From: Scytonematopsis contorta HA4267-MV1
GTDB taxonomy: Bacteria > Cyanobacteriota > Cyanobacteriia > Cyanobacteriales > Nostocaceae
DNA: 64,000 nucleotides
Reading direction: 5' to 3'
NCBI GenBank assembly: GCA_019359035.1
Contig: JAHHIC010000053.1
Location: 1 to 64,000, forward strand
Positions 17,401-26,238 of the stretch are shown one piece after another. Each line of letters starts with the position of its first letter. The first letter of the stretch is position 1. Position numbers and translations under genes: made by a program. The notes under the pieces are model-generated. The model ran no database searches, was not told the origin of the DNA, and saw only the letters and a list, made by a program, of their open reading frames with translations.

Positions 17401-18485
17401 GCTCTGCTAACTTAACGTCAGCGAATCTAACTAACGTTGGTTTATCATGTGCTAATTTAAGTAATAGTAACTTAACTAATGCAAATTTTACTAATTCTGA
17501 TTTAGGCACAACAGATTTTAGTGGAGTAGATTTAAGTAGTGTTAATTTCGCTGAAAGTGCAATTTATTGTGCAAATTTAGAAAAAGCAATCAATATACCA
17601 GCCAATATTTTATGTTTATACGCTCCTTTACCAGAAAATAATCCTAACACAAAATTAGTTAATGCCCTTCGTGAAAAAACTAAGGGTGTAACAATGCCTA
17701 GCGAGGGAGATTACCCTTATGAAATTTTTCTTTGGGATGTTCAAGCTAAAGGGGAGTTTTCTCTTGAAGGGTTACTACGTAAACGAAGTGAACTTGCCAA
17801 GGTAGAATTAGATTATTTCTGGCAAACCTTACCAAGTGATAATTTAAGTTTAAAGCAAAAATTTATTAATGCTTATCAAACTCTTCTTGAGTCTTTGCAG
17901 CCACATATAACCGGGTTAGAAGTTTATGAATTGAAAACTAGTAGATTTGTAGAAAAATATTCTAAAGCAACTGTTTACATGATTTTGGCAGAAACAATAA
18001 CTGGGGATTACTTAGGTATATCTATATGCTTAGATTTTACAGAAATACAAGATTTAAATGCATTGCCATGTTTTGAGATTAGAGACTTTGCATTAACTAA
18101 ATCAGAAAATATAGAGTTAGTTGTCGCAATAGAATCAGCTTTAGATAAAGCAAACTCATTGCTTCCTAAAATGAATGAAGTAAGCGAATTTATTTGGCAG
18201 ATAGGAGAAAAACGGGACTCAGTATTTCAAAATTTAGCTGTTGCTACAAAGCATTTTACTATTCAAGAATATATTTATAAAAAGAATGAAGATGAAGACA
18301 ATGATGAAAGAGATAGCTTCAGTTTTAGTTTTTGTTTTAGTAAATCTACATATGAATTAATTAACACAAACCTTACTAACCTTCGATATTATTTTGTTGG
18401 AGCAGTAAGGATTGATATTTATTTAGTAGGAGAGGGAAACAATGGCGACTTTATTGGTATCCATACAAAAGTTGTGTGGACTTAA
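17385..18485 (+). CDS. Pentapeptide tail plus two NuiA-like (nuclease inhibitor) domains, -1 frame
   Basis: Continuous frame with the end of the pentapeptide helix (to about 17600) followed by about 290 residues resembling the Anabaena nuclease A inhibitor NuiA. PSEGDYPYEIFLWD matches the NuiA start SESEYPFEVFLWE, and the very C-terminus VGAVRIDIYLVGEGNNGDFIGIHTKVV matches the NuiA end. A similar C-terminal half (VYELKTSRFVEKYSKATVYM, ETITGDYLGIS) occurs in the middle, so there appear to be two NuiA-like units in tandem. NuiA blocks the sugar-non-specific nuclease NucA. No initiation codon with a ribosome site introduces this frame; ATG 17694 lies inside the NuiA motif region. It most likely depends on the upstream frame. 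Confidence 0.6.
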   Translation, partial: RNANLSSANLTSANLTNVGLSCANLSNSNLTNANFTNSDLGTTDFSGVDLSSVNFAESAIYCANLEKAINIPANILCLYAPLPENNPNTKLVNALREKTKGVTMPSEGDYPYEIFLWDVQAKGEFSLEGLLRKRSELAKVELDYFWQTLPSDNLSLKQKFINAYQTLLESLQPHITGLEVYELKTSRFVEKYSKATVYMILAETITGDYLGISICLDFTEIQDLNALPCFEIRDFALTKSENIELVVAIESALDKANSLLPKMNEVSEFIWQIGEKRDSVFQNLAVATKHFTIQEYIYKKNEDEDNDERDSFSFSFCFSKSTYELINTNLTNLRYYFVGAVRIDIYLVGEGNNGDFIGIHTKVVWT

Positions 18486-18664
18486 TTAATATAGCTGATG
18501 GCGAATAAATTCGCGTTAATCTTTAACTTAACAAGTTTCGTTGTGCCGAAAACACTACCTGAAACAAGCAAAGTTTAGTCTCAAATACACCAGGCAAGGA
18601 GAACTGGTGATGGGCCAGAGTTTATCAGCAGGTGGTAAAGTCAATTATATGTGGAGGTGTAACA

Positions 18665-19279
18665 ATGACCCAAGCCCTACCCAAACTAGTAACCTTTGAA
18701 GAATTTATCTCCTGGCTTCCCAATGACGGGAAACGTTACGAGCTACATAAAGGAGTAATTATTGAGATGCCACCCCCAAGCGGAGACCATGAGGATATAG
18801 CTGGATTTTTGGCTCGGAAGATAGGAACTGAATTTGACCGACTTAATCTACCTTATAACATCCCCAAAACAGCTTTTGTCAAAACACCTAAAGCCGAATC
18901 CGCTTACTCACCTGATGTCCTGGTAATAAATCGCGCTAATCTTACTAATGAGCCATTGTGGAAAAAGGAATCCACAGTTACTAGACCCGAATCCGTACCC
19001 CTGGTAATTGAGGTTGTGAGTACCAACTGGCGTGATGATTACTACAAAAAATTTGCTGACTACGAGGAAATGGGTATTCCCGAATTCTGGATTGTGGATT
19101 ATAAAGCGCTGGGGGGACGCAACTTTATTGGTAATCCCAAACAACCAACTATTTTTGTGTGCGAACTTATTGATGGAGAATACAAAATGACTGCATTTAC
19201 AGGCAATGACCTAATCATCTCCCCCACCTTCCCCCAACTCAACCTAACCGCACAGCAGATTTTTGATGCGGCTAATTAA
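18665..19279 (+). CDS. Uma2-family putative PD-(D/E)XK endonuclease
   Basis: A 204-residue protein of the large cyanobacterial Uma2 (DUF820) family. Visible are the N-terminal TFEEFISWLPNDGKRYELHKGVIIEM, a PDVLVI strand carrying the conserved Asp, the LVIEVVSTNWRDDYYKKFADYEEMGIPEFWIVD block with the E-x(n)-K of the nuclease core, and a C-terminal beta region. The family has the restriction-endonuclease fold but proven substrates are few. Start at 18665 is set by GGAGG 7 bases upstream. A second Uma2 gene at 20029 differs strongly, so the two are not a recent duplication. Confidence 0.85.
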   Translation: MTQALPKLVTFEEFISWLPNDGKRYELHKGVIIEMPPPSGDHEDIAGFLARKIGTEFDRLNLPYNIPKTAFVKTPKAESAYSPDVLVINRANLTNEPLWKKESTVTRPESVPLVIEVVSTNWRDDYYKKFADYEEMGIPEFWIVDYKALGGRNFIGNPKQPTIFVCELIDGEYKMTAFTGNDLIISPTFPQLNLTAQQIFDAAN

Positions 19280-19354
19280 GCGTGCGTGTAAAAACCGACG
19301 CTCCTACTAAAATACGGTATTGTTGTTAATGATGAGCATAAAGGAGTTATTCGC

Positions 19355-19689
19355 ATGTCTGACTCACCTGTAATAAAGACGTGTTGCCACTAATACCAGA
19401 AATGGGAGTTCTTAGCCTGATACCACAGTTGGGAATATTTGTGCTAGTTTTGAGTGTGATATGGTCAGTTTGGTTAGGTCGATTGTTTTGGAGAGACAAC
19501 TGGCGACGCAAAGTGGATGAGACTGAGTTCGTAGTTGCGCTTAAGCGCAGTTATTTCGAGACTTTTAGCTTTTATATACTATCTTTTCCTGAGTTTAAAT
19601 TTCGTATTTGCTTTCATCGCGAAGAAACTTATTATGTTTCTTCTATAGCCGCTTCAAAAGCTAGGCGTAATTTTTCCATTGCATCGTAA
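19355..19689 (+). pseudogene. Possible frameshifted small membrane protein gene
   Basis: ATG 19355 has a good ribosome site (AAAGGAG) but its frame ends after 12 codons. One base would restore a join to the frame beginning GTG 19381 (VLPLIPEMGVLSLIPQLG), which has a hydrophobic stretch IFVLVLSVIWSVWLGRLFW and a basic tail. This looks like a small single-span membrane protein with a one-base deletion. I recognise no family, and the join is inference. Confidence 0.35.
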
Positions 19690-20028
19690 TTGGGAGCATC
19701 CCAATTATGCCTGCGGCACGCTGCGCGAATGCAAAAATAATTTGTAGTGGGAGCATCTTGCTCCCGATTTGTCCCAAAAGCTGGCTGTTCGAGGGCACTA
19801 CAAAAACGGTAAATTTACACATTTGGGATGCTCCCTCGTAATTAGGATGAAAGTCCATGACAAAAATGGTGTTGCTTAAACCCAGGTGTATTAGTCTGAC
19901 TATATTTGACTATGAAATTTGGAACTATATGTAGTAAGGTTAATTCACAGATAAAATCAGGAGATATACTTTTAATAACGGAATATCCCTTGCTTTCAAT
20001 CACTTGCTTTCAACAGTAGGAGAAAACA
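19690..20028. other. Spacer with REP-like hairpins
   Basis: It holds GGGAGCATCTTGCTCCC (19749-19765), a hairpin related to the REP palindrome at 12151, and two nearby copies of GGGAGCATCCC or GGGATGCTCCC. The final part contains the leader of the Uma2 gene at 20029, with GGAG at 20011-20025 region. No gene is visible. Confidence 0.5.
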
Positions 20029-20670
20029 ATGGTCAGCAGTCTTAGAGAACTCATCGAAGAATCAGAGATAGTCGGTGCTGACGACCCAGAAGAAAGGTTT
20101 ATCAGTACTGGTGTAAGTTGGTATAATTACGAAGCGCTATTAACGAAGCTACAAGAAAACTCTCATTATCGCATCACTTATTTAGATGGAATATTAGAAA
20201 TTGTGTCACCGTCAATTCGACATGAAAATATTAAAAAACGTTTAGCTATTCTTTTAGAGCGCTATCTGTATAAAAAGCGGATTAAATTTAAAGCGATGGG
20301 AAGTTCAACCATCAGAAAACAACTTAAACAAGCTGGTGCCGAACCTGATGAATGTTATTGTATAGGAGGGAACACTAAGCCAATTCCCGATTTAGCCATA
20401 GAAGTTAACATTACTAGTGGTAGTGTTGATAAGTTAGAAATTTACCGACGCTTAGGAGTAGCAGAGGTTTGGTTTTGGGAGAATAATAAACTCAAACTTT
20501 ACCACAAAAGGGAAGATATACCTTCAGAATTTTTGGATAATAATGGCTATGAACAGATTAACGCAAGTGAGTTACTTCCAGACCTAAACATTTCTTTATT
20601 GGAAGAATGCACGTTAATTTCGGATGATATTTTAGCGATTGATGAATTTGAGCAAGGTATCAGCTCGTGA
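20029..20670 (+). CDS. Uma2-family putative endonuclease
   Basis: A 213-residue Uma2/DUF820 protein. The N-terminal half has FISTGVSWYNYEALLTKL and YRITYLDGILEIVSPSIRHE; the core has IPDLAIEVNITSGSVDKLEIYRRLGVAEVWFWENNKLKLY, with the conserved Asp, Glu and Lys of the PD-(D/E)XK fold. AGGAG lies about 8 bases before ATG. The first 20 residues are acidic and variable. A short acidic tail ends the protein. It stands alone between repeats. The family call is firm, the biological role unknown. Confidence 0.85.
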   Translation: MVSSLRELIEESEIVGADDPEERFISTGVSWYNYEALLTKLQENSHYRITYLDGILEIVSPSIRHENIKKRLAILLERYLYKKRIKFKAMGSSTIRKQLKQAGAEPDECYCIGGNTKPIPDLAIEVNITSGSVDKLEIYRRLGVAEVWFWENNKLKLYHKREDIPSEFLDNNGYEQINASELLPDLNISLLEECTLISDDILAIDEFEQGISS

Positions 20671-20827
20671 GTAGCTATTAGGTAAGACTACTACACATGT
20701 TGACAACTAGTGTATTGCATCGAGCTACACGAACAAATCTCGCAAACTAACATCTTGCACCAATAAAATTACTGTCATAATCACTACTAACTTTACTTAA
20801 ATACTGTCACCTTTTTCCACAACCGCC

Positions 20828-21198
20828 AGGGAATAAATTCCCTGTCTAAAAGCTAAAGTCCTCTAAAGAGGACTAGAAATATGATTATATTTTAAATGCT
20901 ATTTTTGATACTAGACAAGCTTTTAATTAATTGTATATACGTAAGGTGCAAGATATCAGCTTAGCTGATATTTCTCCTTTAAATATAAGTAACTAATTAA
21001 AATACTTTACGATTTCAAAATTTACGCTCATAGTAAAACGCTATTTTTAGTCCTCTTCAGAGGACTTTAGCTTTGAGACAGGGAATTTATTCCCTGGCTT
21101 ATTCCCTGGCTATATTCCCTGGCTTATTCCCTGGCTTATTCCCTGGCTTATTCCCTGGCTATATTCCCTGGCTTATTCCCTGCCTTATTCCCTGGCTT
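20828..21198. repeat. MITE-like inverted element with a growing tandem tail (copy D)
   Basis: The left end is a palindrome CAGGGAATAAATTCCCTG followed by TCTAAAAGCTAAAGTCCTC and GAGGACT; the right end (21048-21098) is the reverse complement of all this. The AT-rich centre is about 165 bases with no gene. The right end runs into about nine tandem copies of GGCTTATTCCCT or GGCTATATTCCCT. An element with the same inner block but a different outer palindrome is at 34962. Confidence 0.8.
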
Positions 21199-21237
21199 TA
21201 TTTGCATAGCCCCACCCAAGCCACTAAAAATAGCTAT

Positions 21238-21271
21238 AATGAATAATACATTAAAAGATTCATTATTCATT
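21238..21271. promoter_or_regulatory. Inverted repeat before the P450 gene, candidate TetR operator
   Basis: A perfect 10-base inverted repeat, AATGAATAAT and ATTATTCATT, separated by 14 bases, ends 16 bases before the P450 start. A TetR-family gene is the second gene of the operon, so autoregulation through this palindrome is a reasonable inference. Confidence 0.5.
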
Positions 21272-21286
21272 TTTGAGAGGTGTCTT

Positions 21287-22648
21287 ATGCCTGTATTAAG
21301 CCGCAAATCACCACCGACCCTACCAGGATATTTGGTATTCAACCCCAAAGAAATTAAAGAAAATCCCCTTAACTTCTATAACCGCATGTGGAAAGAATAT
21401 GGGGATTTGGTGCGTTTACCAATAATGCCGAATTACTCGTTTTACCTTGCTGCTCACCCAAGTTACGCAGAGCATATCTTGTCTACCCACCAAGAACTCT
21501 ACCCTAAGCCGGACATTGTGAATAAGCCATTTAATTTAATGATGGGTGAAAGTATCCTCACCAGCGAAGGAGATTTTTGGCTCAAGCATCGTCGCTTGAT
21601 GCAACCAGCATTTCACATGAAGCATTTGGGGAATCTTGCTGAAGTGATGATAAGTTGCACTGAGTCCTTTATGCAGGAATGGGAAAACAAGTTAGACGGT
21701 GAAGTGATTGATATTGCTGCGGAAACACTGCGGTTAACTTTGAAAATAGCTGGACAAACTCTATTTAGTAAAGATATCAGCGACGAACAAAGCGTTCTAG
21801 GAAAAGCCTTTCGTACAGGATTTGAATTCGTAAATTATAAAATGAATAACCTGTGGACAGAACCGCTATGGGTACCCACACCTCGGAATCAGCGTTTTCG
21901 TCGAGCAAAAGAGACTTTAGATAATTTAGTGTTAGATATCATCGATTCTCGTCGTAAAAATCCCATAGATAGCTACGATTTACTATCAATGTTGATGGCT
22001 GCACGTGATGAAGAAACAGGTGAGGGAATGAGCGATAAACAACTACAAAACGAAGTTATAACTCTATTAGTCGCAGGACATGAAACAGTTGCATCTGCTC
22101 TTGCTTGGACTTGGTTTTTATTAGCAGAACATGCGGATGTGGCAGCCAAATTACAAGATGAATTACAAAGTGTATTGAACGGTAGCAATCCAACATTAGA
22201 TAAATTACCGAAACTCGAATATACCCGCATGGTGTTTGAAGAAACTTTGCGCTTATACCCTCCAGCTTGGGCAATGCCAAGAACTGCACGGGAAGATGAT
22301 GAAATTCAGGGTTATTTTATTCCTAAAGGTTCGCTTATGACAGCCGCTGCATTTATGATTCATCGTCATCCAGATTTTTGGGAAAATCCTGATAAATTTG
22401 AACCAGATAACTTTTTACCAGAGAAAATAAATCAAAGACCAAAATTTGCTTATTTTCCATTTGGAGGAGGACAAAGAATTTGTATCGGTAAAAATTTCGC
22501 ATTAATGGAAGCAACAATTATAATTGCCCTAATGAGTCAGCGATTTAAGTTAGAGTTAGTACCCAATCAACAAATAGAAATAGACCCGACTTTTACGTTG
22601 CGTCCTAAATATGGTATTAAAGTTAAAATATGGAAAAAAATACCATAA
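21287..22648 (+). CDS. Cytochrome P450
   Basis: A 453-residue soluble-type P450. Key signatures are the I-helix AGHETVAS (263-270) with the acid-Thr pair, the K-helix EETLR (318-322), the region PRTAREDDEIQGYFIPKG, and the heme loop FPFGGGQRICIG with Cys399 as thiolate ligand. The Pro-rich start PPTLPGYLVF is also typical. It would insert oxygen into a hydrophobic substrate (fatty acid or terpenoid) using ferredoxin-derived electrons; the substrate cannot be read. Start 21287 has GAGAGG 6 bases upstream; a start at 21239 is possible but would encode an inverted repeat. The gene is followed after 16 bases by a TetR regulator, which probably controls it. Confidence 0.92.
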   Translation: MPVLSRKSPPTLPGYLVFNPKEIKENPLNFYNRMWKEYGDLVRLPIMPNYSFYLAAHPSYAEHILSTHQELYPKPDIVNKPFNLMMGESILTSEGDFWLKHRRLMQPAFHMKHLGNLAEVMISCTESFMQEWENKLDGEVIDIAAETLRLTLKIAGQTLFSKDISDEQSVLGKAFRTGFEFVNYKMNNLWTEPLWVPTPRNQRFRRAKETLDNLVLDIIDSRRKNPIDSYDLLSMLMAARDEETGEGMSDKQLQNEVITLLVAGHETVASALAWTWFLLAEHADVAAKLQDELQSVLNGSNPTLDKLPKLEYTRMVFEETLRLYPPAWAMPRTAREDDEIQGYFIPKGSLMTAAAFMIHRHPDFWENPDKFEPDNFLPEKINQRPKFAYFPFGGGQRICIGKNFALMEATIIIALMSQRFKLELVPNQQIEIDPTFTLRPKYGIKVKIWKKIP

Positions 22649-22664
22649 TAAATAAAAAAAATCA

Positions 22665-23249
22665 ATGCAAAAACTTGATGAAGCAAAACGAGAAGCAATT
22701 TTAAATGCAGCAAAACAGCGTCTTCGGAAATACGGAATCCAAAAAACAACAATGCAGGAAATTGCAAAAGATGCAGGTATTGCTGTTGGGACGCTGTATC
22801 TGTATTTTAAAAACAAAGATGATATTTTGATTGCGAGTACCGAAGCTTATGCGAGGAAACATATAATAGATACAGAAGAAATTTTAAATTCATCAAAGTC
22901 TCCATCTGAAAAACTCAAGGCTTATATTATTAATCGCTTTCGTGCATCGCAAGAAACACGTAACAGTGGTTCCCATGCAGCAGAATTAGCACGCGCTGTA
23001 ATTAAATTGAAACCGCAGTTATTAGAAGAACAGACTAATTGGTCTCGAAGAAATGTGTTGAAAATTTTTCAGGAAGGGATTGAAGCAAATTTATTTCATA
23101 TAGATAACTTAGAGCGAGATGTAGAGGTCTTTTTACATTCTATTGGTTACTTTTTTCCAGTCGCAACAACAGAAAAATATTTTGAACCAGAAGAAGAAAA
23201 GTTATGTATGGTGATAGATTGGTTTATCGAAAAGCTATCTTACCGATAA
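22665..23249 (+). CDS. TetR/AcrR-family transcriptional regulator
   Basis: A 194-residue repressor. The N-terminal 55 residues form the TetR DNA-binding domain: EAILNAAKQRLRKYGIQKTTMQEIAKDAGIAVGTLYLYFKNKDDIL, with the conserved TLYLYFKNK motif. The rest is an all-helical ligand-binding and dimerisation domain of low conservation. It lies 16 bases behind the P450 gene, so the two form an operon, and the inverted repeat at 21238-21271 is a plausible operator. The inducer could be a P450 substrate or product; this is inference. Confidence 0.92.
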   Translation: MQKLDEAKREAILNAAKQRLRKYGIQKTTMQEIAKDAGIAVGTLYLYFKNKDDILIASTEAYARKHIIDTEEILNSSKSPSEKLKAYIINRFRASQETRNSGSHAAELARAVIKLKPQLLEEQTNWSRRNVLKIFQEGIEANLFHIDNLERDVEVFLHSIGYFFPVATTEKYFEPEEEKLCMVIDWFIEKLSYR

Positions 23250-23311
23250 TGCTTATAGCACTTCTCATTTGAGTAAAATACAAAAATAAATATAAACAAA
23301 CTATTAACTAT

Positions 23312-23337
23312 TGTGGGGTGGGCATCCCTGCCCGCCC
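23312..23337. repeat. GGGTGGGCATCCCTGCCCGCCC dispersed hairpin repeat
   Basis: TGTGGGGTGGGCATCC and CTGCCCGCCC make a GC-rich hairpin in an AT-rich region. Near-identical copies lie at 38283-38308 and 58340-58365. It may terminate the P450-TetR transcript here. Confidence 0.7.
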
Positions 23338-23375
23338 TTGTGTATTTAACCAAAACGGGAAATACAATCTAATAA

Positions 23376-24095
23376 TTATCGTCTCCCATCACCACGATGG
23401 TCAGCTCCATCACCATCTTTTGATTTATCTTGAAACTTTTTATTTAAAGCAAAACTTTCTTGTACTTTTGAAAGAGCCAATTGAACGCGACCCTTAACAG
23501 CCAAATCTTCGTCTATTTTTTCCATTTCCTCTAATTTCAACTTAATTTTTGACACCAAATCAGACTGACTTTCATCCGCAGCCACAAACAGCGCTTCTAA
23601 ACCAGTAACAGCAGAGTAACGCACAACCCATTCCGGGTCTTGACATACCAATAATAAAACTTCTAATGATTGATTTTGAGCAGAACCAACCTCTTCTTTT
23701 GGTAGTTTATGCCATTCAATAGTACCCAAACCTCTAGCAGCAGCGCGACGTACGCTCAAAGCGAAATCATTTTTTGCAGCATCAAGCAAAGTATTTAACG
23801 CTCGTGGGTCACCTATTCCAGCTAAAGCGCGAACAGCCCAAGCTCTAGCAGCATAATTATAATTATCAATAAGTTCTAATAGTGGCTCTACCGCTGGTTC
23901 TCCTATTTGTATCAACCCATCCACAGCAGCAACAGCAGCTCCTGGATTATTGTAACCTAAGGCTGCTATCAAGCTAGGAACAGTTTCAGCCAAACCCGCA
24001 GCAGCCAAGTTTTGTACCGCTTCTAATAACTTTGTTGAGGAATCTGCTTCTTCTACTGCATCAACTAATTTTTGAGCCAGAACTGTATTACTCAT
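23376..24095 (-). CDS. cpcF: Phycocyanobilin lyase subunit CpcF
   Basis: A 239-residue HEAT/E-Z-type repeat protein: LIAALGYNNPGAAVAAVDGLIQIGEPAVEPLLELI, AARAWAVRALAGIGDPRALNTLLDAA, VRRAAARGLGTIEWHKLP and WVVRYSAVTGLEALF. CpcF works as a heterodimer with CpcE to attach phycocyanobilin to Cys84 of the phycocyanin alpha subunit. The final 25 residues are Asp/Gly/Lys-rich and look unstructured. Start 24095 has CCGGAGA upstream. It is the last gene of the cpcB-cpcA-linker-linker-cpcE-cpcF order, which supports CpcF over the similar PecF. Confidence 0.85.
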   Translation of the reverse strand: MSNTVLAQKLVDAVEEADSSTKLLEAVQNLAAAGLAETVPSLIAALGYNNPGAAVAAVDGLIQIGEPAVEPLLELIDNYNYAARAWAVRALAGIGDPRALNTLLDAAKNDFALSVRRAAARGLGTIEWHKLPKEEVGSAQNQSLEVLLLVCQDPEWVVRYSAVTGLEALFVAADESQSDLVSKIKLKLEEMEKIDEDLAVKGRVQLALSKVQESFALNKKFQDKSKDGDGADHRGDGRR

Positions 24096-24258
24096 TTTAA
24101 AATCTCCGGAAGTGTGAGAACCATAGACAATACATCCCATCCCTATAGAAAGGTGGTCATTGACTACTTATAATTTCGTTACTTGCTAGTTGTGATGTGT
24201 AATTTTTAATTTGTCAAGGGTGTCACATCCATCATCTACAAATATCTGATATAAACAT

Positions 24259-25092
24259 CTACAAAAGTGAATCCATTAAATCCATCACCTTAATAGCCCC
24301 CTCAGACAAAGTTGTTGTCTGCTTAAGTTGATGTTCCAACAAGCCTTTAAGCGAAATCAATTTCAAACTGTTCTCTGCTAAAGTTAAAGCAATTGCCTCT
24401 GCTGCAGGTAAATATCCTATCGCTCCCAAATCAGCTAATGCTGCTCGTCGTAACTGTAAATCATCCCCAGAAATAGCTTTTACTAATATCTCTCCATACA
24501 CTGTTTCCCGCGTTAATTGATACATAGCTCGTGCAGATGAATACTGTATCCGTTGGATAGGGTGTTTAAGAAAAATTTTAATTTGAGGTATCGAACCCTT
24601 CGCCCCTAAACTTCCTAAAGCTTCTATAATTGCATCATAAGGTTGAGAGTAATCTGGCTGTTGTGATAATAATTGACCATCTTTTAGCCCAAGACATAGC
24701 AATTTATTTAACTCGCTAATTGCACTCAAATCACCAAGCATCCCTAAAGATTCCGCAGCTGCCTCCCGCACGTAAAAATCAGAACATTGCAAACTATTGA
24801 TAAGTGCAGGTACAGCTTCAAGACTACCAAGTTTACCAAGTGCCCTAGCCGCATTACGTCGCAAAGGATACCCACCTTCGGGAGTGCGGTCATCCTCATC
24901 ACCAAGAGCTTTGATAAGTCCTGTTATTCCTGCTGCTTCGGTGACGCGAAACCTACCCAACCACCAAGCAGCATAAAAGCGCAGACCTAAATCTGTGCCG
25001 GAAAGATTGGCTATTGCTTGTTCCACCGTTAAAGATTCACCTGTTGGTGATGAAGATGTAAAATTTTCTTCTGAGTTTGATTCCAACATCAC
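24259..25092 (-). CDS. cpcE: Phycocyanobilin lyase subunit CpcE
   Basis: A 277-residue HEAT-repeat protein. The N-terminal signature LTVEQAIANLSGTDLGLRFY followed by AAWWLGRFRV is typical of CpcE. Further repeats are RRNAARALGKLGSLEAVPALINSL, VREAAAESLGMLGDLSAI and RRAALADLGAIGYLPAAEAI. With CpcF it attaches (and can remove) phycocyanobilin at alpha-phycocyanin Cys84. The first 20 residues are Ser/Glu-rich and variable. It lies between the second rod linker and cpcF on the same strand, with 163 bases to cpcF and 114 to the linker. Confidence 0.88.
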   Translation of the reverse strand: MMLESNSEENFTSSSPTGESLTVEQAIANLSGTDLGLRFYAAWWLGRFRVTEAAGITGLIKALGDEDDRTPEGGYPLRRNAARALGKLGSLEAVPALINSLQCSDFYVREAAAESLGMLGDLSAISELNKLLCLGLKDGQLLSQQPDYSQPYDAIIEALGSLGAKGSIPQIKIFLKHPIQRIQYSSARAMYQLTRETVYGEILVKAISGDDLQLRRAALADLGAIGYLPAAEAIALTLAENSLKLISLKGLLEHQLKQTTTLSEGAIKVMDLMDSLL

Positions 25093-25123
25093 AAAAATTT
25101 TTATGTAATTACATACAAAAACT

Positions 25124-25151
25124 GTAGAGACGTTACATGTAACGTCTCTAC
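25124..25151. repeat. Perfect 28-base palindrome, dispersed copy
   Basis: GTAGAGACGTTACA followed by its exact reverse complement. The identical palindrome is at 32308-32335 and an imperfect one at 9385. Here it lies between the second rod linker gene and cpcE and could form a strong intercistronic hairpin. Confidence 0.8.
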
Positions 25152-25206
25152 ATCATGGGCAACATTTTTACGTGAAAAGCTGAAGCGCCTACTACGAACT
25201 AATTAA

Positions 25207-26076
25207 TTAAAGTGGCTTAATGCTAGCAATTTTACCACCTTGTTTTTGCACTCTCTGCATGTAGTTGGAGAGTTCTTCGTAAGGTATAACCACAGCTTGG
25301 TTAACTTTACGTGTATTAGGATAACCACCTCCAAATACTCCAGAAGCTTCAACACGGTAAAGTCTACCTTCTGTACCAAAAGTTCCAGCTCCACCGAAAG
25401 TGCTGTTAGGTGTAACACCTTTAGCTGGAGCAAGGTAAGCAGAACCAGAAGAGCTACCAGAAGGAGTAATCACAGCAGATGAACCATTACGACCGAGTTC
25501 ACCAGCAAGGTGAGGTGAAGTTCCTTTTAGCTGAGCACGGTCACTATTTGCATAACCACGATAAAGTTGGAACATGCGGCTAAAACCAACTGTTTTTTGT
25601 CCTACTTGGGTTTGAAAACCGCGATAGAAAGGCACAATATTTTCACCAAAACTAACCTCATACTCTGGTGAATCGATATAAGAATCAATATCAGCATCGT
25701 ACCCGTTATTTTGGTACATGTCCAAATGATAAACGACTTCAGACTCATCATAAGGAGCACGACCTAACAAATGTTTATAGTTCAACTCAATGGTTCGAGT
25801 TTGAAAACAGTTGTTAAAAAACTTAGATTTGTATAGTTCTGATTTAGCAACTAAACGTACAAAGTCGCGAACTGTAACTTTACCATCCCGGAGAAGAGAT
25901 TCAGCACTTATCAAACGTTGGGATTTCATTAAATAATCATTACCCAACAATTGACGATAAACCGCAGAAATTACTCTTTCAATCTCCTCTTTTGTCGCTC
26001 TGGGACGAAGTTCTACAGGTGAAGCATTGCTGAACGCTTCTGTTCCCAAACGAGATGCTGCTGCTGTAATTGCCAT
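25207..26076 (-). CDS. cpcC: Phycobilisome rod linker (CpcC/CpcH/CpcI type), second copy
   Basis: A 289-residue phycocyanin rod linker. The Pfam00427 linker domain covers about 15-190: [89 protein letters not shown] Gly/Ser-rich connector leads to a CpcD-type domain (about 235-289, RLYRVEASG...[28 protein letters not shown]). It joins phycocyanin hexamers in the rod. AAGGAG precedes the start. It is paralogous to the linker just upstream; such pairs serve core-proximal and distal disks, as with CpcH/CpcI in Calothrix. Confidence 0.87.
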   Translation of the reverse strand: MAITAAASRLGTEAFSNASPVELRPRATKEEIERVISAVYRQLLGNDYLMKSQRLISAESLLRDGKVTVRDFVRLVAKSELYKSKFFNNCFQTRTIELNYKHLLGRAPYDESEVVYHLDMYQNNGYDADIDSYIDSPEYEVSFGENIVPFYRGFQTQVGQKTVGFSRMFQLYRGYANSDRAQLKGTSPHLAGELGRNGSSAVITPSGSSSGSAYLAPAKGVTPNSTFGGAGTFGTEGRLYRVEASGVFGGGYPNTRKVNQAVVIPYEELSNYMQRVQKQGGKIASIKPL

Positions 26077-26093
26077 TTTTAAAATTCTCCTTT

Positions 26094-26238
26094 GAAATTG
26101 GGGATTGGGGAGTGGGGAGTGGGGAGTTGGGAGTGGGAAATTGGGAGTTGGGAGTGGAAATTAAGATTAAAAATCTTTGCTATTTTCTATGCTCATTCCT
26201 AATTCCCTACTCCCCATTCCCCACTCACTACTCCCTAT
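26094..26238. repeat. Heptanucleotide STRR between the two rod linkers
   Basis: GGGGAGT/GGGAGTT-type tandem heptamers (26098-26156), and facing C-rich ATTCCCTACTCCCC units (26190-26237) form imperfect inverted arms. The element fills the intercistronic gap between the two linker genes. Confidence 0.75.
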
